Shown: positions 61,718 through 64,000 of the stretch, piece after piece
How the letters are laid out: every line of letters starts with the position of its first letter
Position numbering within the stretch: position 1 is the first letter of the stretch
Source of the DNA: Flagellimonas ochracea
Lineage (GTDB): Bacteria > Bacteroidota > Bacteroidia > Flavobacteriales > Flavobacteriaceae
Assembly (NCBI RefSeq): GCF_009903685.1
Contig: NZ_JAAABI010000001.1
Location: 1,115,410 to 1,179,409 of the forward strand
DNA: 64,000 nucleotides
Reading direction: 5' to 3'
Notes under the pieces: generated by a model
Seen by the model: the letters and a program-made list of their open reading frames with translations, nothing else
The model's database searches: none
Told to the model about the DNA's origin: nothing
Translations under genes and position numbers: made by a program

Positions 61718-61760
61718 TGAAATTACAACACGACACATGAGTCACAAATGATTTGGGTCA
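61718..61760 (-). promoter_or_regulatory. TGA-N6-TCA palindrome and -7 element, Hsp20 gene
   Basis: On the minus strand TGACCCAAATCA (61749-61760) is followed by TAatTTCA beginning at 61725, 29.5 nt from the centre. Predicted start about 61713, 36 bases before the ATG. Confidence 0.72.
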
Positions 61761-61795
61761 GTTCAGCAAATTTGTATTTTGAGATCAAGGTCAAA

Positions 61796-62584
61796 TTATT
61801 GAAGTGGCATACGAGCAGGAAACACCCGCTCAAATTCTGTACAGGATTCTTGGAATAAAAGTTTTTTATCCATTAGCAGTTCAAACTGTGCTTTGGTGGG
61901 CGTTATAAAAATTTGGGTCTCACGGTCCTTGTCTTTGGCCAAGGTACTTACTGGAGTGATGCCCTGTAATTGTGATAGGTCTTCAGGCAATTCCGCTTTC
62001 GAAATAGTCAAAACATCTGGTGTCAAAGCTGAAACTACCAGTACCGCCCAGGCATCTTCGTCAAGTTTTTTGTTCAGCACCAAGTGGCCCTTGAAAGGTT
62101 TAAGCACTTGATGGGTTCCAATAGCAAAAAGCGTATCCCGCATTACAATGGAAGACCTTATGGTATCCCCATTTTGTTCAATGGGAAAGGACTGCCCCCA
62201 TCCGTGTACAAATAATTTGCCGTTTACCAATTGCAATTCCTGAGATTCAGTTACTTCATTTTCGGTAAGTTTTATCAAAATTTCCTTTCTTTTAATGAAT
62301 GCCCATTCATCTACGAACAAAGAAGCACTATCGGTATTGCACCAATATGTACCCTGATATATTTCGGGAATCTTTTGAAGGGACCTTGTATCTGCTGGTT
62401 GTGGCTCACCGAAGATAACCGGGGGTTGACAGGAACCAAGGAACATCAGAGAAAAAAGCAATAGAAAGATCCATGTGTGGCTTTCATTACTAAAAATGAC
62501 AAAATCGTAAATTTCAGAAGATGCAAGAGCTATATTGTGAACTTCCTCTTGTTCCTTGATTTCTTTTTTACCGATCACTGACAT
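61796..62584 (-). CDS. putative lipoprotein, function unknown
   Basis: About 262 residues from the ATG at 62584. A hydrophobic segment and lipobox (LMFLGSC) lie about 35 residues after the start, an unusual position for a lipoprotein signal. The mature part has no recognised domain. The start at 62638 is excluded because it lies inside the promoter palindrome; the start at 62584 is 20 bases after the predicted transcription start. A start close to the lipobox is not visible, so a frameshift near 62485 is possible. Confidence 0.6.
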   Translation of the reverse strand: MSVIGKKEIKEQEEVHNIALASSEIYDFVIFSNESHTWIFLLLFSLMFLGSCQPPVIFGEPQPADTRSLQKIPEIYQGTYWCNTDSASLFVDEWAFIKRKEILIKLTENEVTESQELQLVNGKLFVHGWGQSFPIEQNGDTIRSSIVMRDTLFAIGTHQVLKPFKGHLVLNKKLDEDAWAVLVVSALTPDVLTISKAELPEDLSQLQGITPVSTLAKDKDRETQIFITPTKAQFELLMDKKLLFQESCTEFERVFPARMPLQ

Positions 62585-62607
62585 ATAATAACTGATTTTG
62601 GTAAGAA

Positions 62608-62650
62608 GAAAGATATAGCACAGCACAGGTTTTTTCAATGATTTTGATCA
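62608..62650 (-). promoter_or_regulatory. TGA-N6-TCA palindrome and -7 element, lipoprotein gene
   Basis: On the minus strand TGATCAAAATCA (62639-62650) is followed by TAtcTTTC beginning at 62615, 29.5 nt from the centre. Predicted start about 62604. It is the right-most such site in the window. Confidence 0.7.
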
Positions 62651-62771
62651 GTATACATAATCAAGAAGAAATATACGTCTCCTACAGTTTTTAAAAACTG
62701 GGTCCAAATACTCTTGCAAATTGAAACTCTTGAAAGACTTCTGGGTTTAACAACTGCTCAGTTTACTAAAT

Positions 62772-62800
62772 AAAAAAAGCCATATCAGATTTGATACGGC
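62772..62800 (-). terminator. terminator of the truncated tRNA
   Basis: On the minus strand GCCGTATCA/TGATATGGC (one mismatch allowing a G-U pair) with a short loop, followed by seven T residues. It is placed after the tRNA 3' end as a tRNA terminator would be. Confidence 0.75.
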
Positions 62801-62814
62801 CTTTGGCTGTGATG

Positions 62815-62829
62815 TCGGGGTGGCAGGAT
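62815..62829 (-). pseudogene. 3' end of a tRNA-Pro-like gene, 5' part missing
   Basis: Read on the minus strand: the last two T-loop bases, T stem 3' half CCTGC, acceptor 3' half CACCCCG, then discriminator A. The acceptor half would pair with CGGGGTG, the start expected of bacterial tRNA-Pro. No D arm, anticodon or 5' acceptor half follows to the right, where the sequence becomes unrelated (TTTTTTAACCC). CCA is not encoded. Confidence 0.6.
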
Positions 62830-63046
62830 TTTTTAACCCATCATACCCTACTGTATATCAATACTTTACACTGTTTTCCAAAACTGATTAACCGAACCCT
62901 GAACTCTATTCAAATTGCCACGTTCTCATGCAAAACTTATGGGGTTTTGTGTTCCAAATATAAGCATTATCAATTCATTTTTTCAACATAAAAAGATCAA
63001 TATTAAAATAGATGGGCACAAACCTTACCATATGATCAAATCCAAA

Positions 63047-64000
63047 CTAAAGTACACTTCCCAATCTAAACATGGGCAAATACATTGCAACCAGAATGAC
63101 TCCCACACAAACACCTACAATGAGAATAATAGCGGGTTCTAAAAGTGTACTCAGTAACTTGGATTTTTGTTGCACTTCTATCGCATACTGTTGATTTAGT
63201 CTATCAAACATATATTGAGTTTGGTTTGTTTCCTCAGCTACCTTTACCAATGCAATCATTTTGCTATCAAATATTTTATGCCGTTTTAGATTTTCACTCA
63301 GGCTTTGGCCCCCTATTATTCCATCACCAACTTGGTCCAAAGCATCTTTCAGGGGATGAAAGTTTATCATTTTGCCAGCTAGTTGGATACTTTTGAGTAG
63401 AGGAACGCTGGATGAAACCAGGAGGGCGAGTGCTCTAGTGAACTGGGAAAGATGTACAGCTTTAACAAAATTGCCTAAATAGGGAATACGCAAAGTAATG
63501 TAATCCATTTTTCTTTTGAACCAATCTTTCCTAAACACTAGTTTTTTTAAAAGAAACAAAACAAAAAATATGAGAACCAGCCATAGACCATAACTTCCCA
63601 AAAACTCTGATATGTTCACAATAAATCGGGTGATCCAAGGCAGTTCCACATTGTTCTGGGCGAAGATATCTTGGAACATGGGTACGACCATGCGCAACAT
63701 AAAGACAACGACCAATACCGCCGTGGTCAAAATAATTACGGGATAGGTAAGTGCGTTGACTAAATTCCTGTGTTGCTCATTCTTCTTCGAAAAAAAATGC
63801 CCCAATTCCTTGGTTATAGTTTCCAACGTACCGGATTCTTCACCTATCATCAGTGAGTAATACTCATATTCGGTGAATTCTTTTCTTTCCCTTATCGTTT
63901 CGGAAAAGCTCAATCCCGATATAAGATTCTCCTCCAGTAGGCCAACCAATGATTTATGCCGTTCCTTCTTTTGCCCCTCTTTTATTAACGCCAATGCCTC
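63047..64000 (-). CDS. GspF/PilC-family inner-membrane protein, 5' end outside window
   Basis: About 317 residues are present and the frame is open to the last base, so the gene begins beyond the window. It has the two-repeat T2SSF architecture with long hydrophobic helices (ALTYPVIILTTAVLVVVFM and the C-terminal LLEPAIILIVGVCVGVILVAMYLPMF) and the internal repeat segments MIGEESGTLETITKEL and VKVAEETNQTQYMFDRL. It forms the inner-membrane platform of type II secretion or type IV pilus-like machines. No TGA-N6-TCA site is tied to it. Confidence 0.92.
   Translation of the reverse strand, partial: EALALIKEGQKKERHKSLVGLLEENLISGLSFSETIRERKEFTEYEYYSLMIGEESGTLETITKELGHFFSKKNEQHRNLVNALTYPVIILTTAVLVVVFMLRMVVPMFQDIFAQNNVELPWITRFIVNISEFLGSYGLWLVLIFFVLFLLKKLVFRKDWFKRKMDYITLRIPYLGNFVKAVHLSQFTRALALLVSSSVPLLKSIQLAGKMINFHPLKDALDQVGDGIIGGQSLSENLKRHKIFDSKMIALVKVAEETNQTQYMFDRLNQQYAIEVQQKSKLLSTLLEPAIILIVGVCVGVILVAMYLPMFRLGSVL

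Larger units (their letters stand above)
62651..63046. other. gene-free stretch of about 395 bases with a tRNA remnant
   Basis: Nothing coding is visible. It holds a terminator-like hairpin (62772-62800) and the 3' end of a tRNA-Pro-like gene (62815-62829), both listed separately. The rest, 62840-63046, shows no clear structure. Confidence 0.6.

Noticed and set aside
62815..62829. A complete tRNA gene at the right end
   Set aside because: No D arm, anticodon arm or 5' acceptor half can be drawn; only the 3' end pairs with the expected sequence.
2888..62829. tRNA-Arg and the tRNA-Pro-like fragment as a pair of att direct repeats
   Set aside because: They share only GGCAGGATT, which is general T-arm sequence, and differ in the acceptor stem.
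7..64000. IS elements, prophage, CRISPR arrays or plasmid origins
   Set aside because: No transposase, integrase, phage structural, Cas or Rep gene was seen on either strand of the window.

Overview
The window is low-GC (about 40% by eye) bacterial chromosome that most resembles a marine member of the Flavobacteriaceae (Bacteroidota). Evidence: TAnnTTTG-type -7 promoter elements, weak Shine-Dalgarno sequences, a LytTR/LytS pair, a periplasmic two-component-type propeller sensor, WG-repeat, DUF4386 and dodecin proteins, and ppsA/mlaEFD/rtcB genes in a dense short-gap layout. Species is not determinable from the sequence alone.

Layout. 1-2.1 kb: end of a LytS-type kinase, a convergent LytTR regulator and a 1-Cys peroxiredoxin. 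2.1-2.9 kb: gene-free DNA with strong palindromes, then a tRNA-Arg(UCU) with its terminator. 3-6.3 kb: nucleoside salvage (TerB-like, deoC, deoD, a HemG-like flavodoxin, upp). 6.4-10.4 kb: a GluR0-like ligand-gated channel coupled to a propeller/GAF sensor. 10.5-13.1 kb: mlaEFD lipid transport. 13-18.6 kb: a terpene-cyclase-fold protein, a ytfI/ytfJ-like pair, a bactofilin-like membrane protein, a dienelactone-hydrolase-type esterase and a phosphoribosyltransferase. 18.5-25.5 kb: RtcB/archease/methyltransferase, dodecin, an ATP-cone/Mrr nuclease with a beta-CASP metallo-hydrolase, a lone receiver and a PPOX-fold flavoprotein. 25.6-33.9 kb: PEP synthase, a structured RNA region with three terminators, DUF302, flavin reductase, M20 peptidase, DUF1611 and a minimal class II ribonucleotide reductase. 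34-46 kb: membrane and redox genes, including a truncated oxidoreductase fusion and a decayed flavodoxin tail. 46.5-62.6 kb: stress genes (DUF2267, USP, FtsH, exonuclease III, Hsp20, P-type ATPase), with an MscS - LOV/PAS/GAF histidine kinase - receiver-Crp regulator operon in the middle. 62.8 kb: the 3' end of a tRNA-Pro-like gene with its terminator but no 5' half. 63-64 kb: a GspF/PilC gene.

The main result is regulatory. Reading the gene gaps by eye I find 23 palindromes of the form TGA-N6-TCA, a Crp/Fnr-type site. In almost every case a TAnnTTTG-like -7 element begins 29.5 nt (occasionally 30.5) from the palindrome centre, which puts the palindrome at about -41.5, the class II activator position. 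The predicted transcription starts lie just upstream of the start codons and in several cases decide which start codon is right. The sites head nearly every transcription unit from 3.1 to 62.6 kb and are absent upstream of the genes at either end of the window. The only Crp/Fnr-family protein in the window is a receiver-Crp fusion whose operon carries such a site and encodes a histidine kinase with a canonical LOV blue-light domain (reactive Cys433).

The inferred system is a light- and/or redox-responsive, self-controlled stress or dormancy regulon of about 60 kb. Its content (Hsp20, USP, class II RNR, P-type ATPase, phosphoribosyltransferase plus hydrolase, PPOX flavoprotein, methyltransferase) parallels the DosR dormancy regulon of Mycobacterium tuberculosis, under an unrelated regulator. 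The link between regulator and sites, and the blue-light function, are inferences that need testing.
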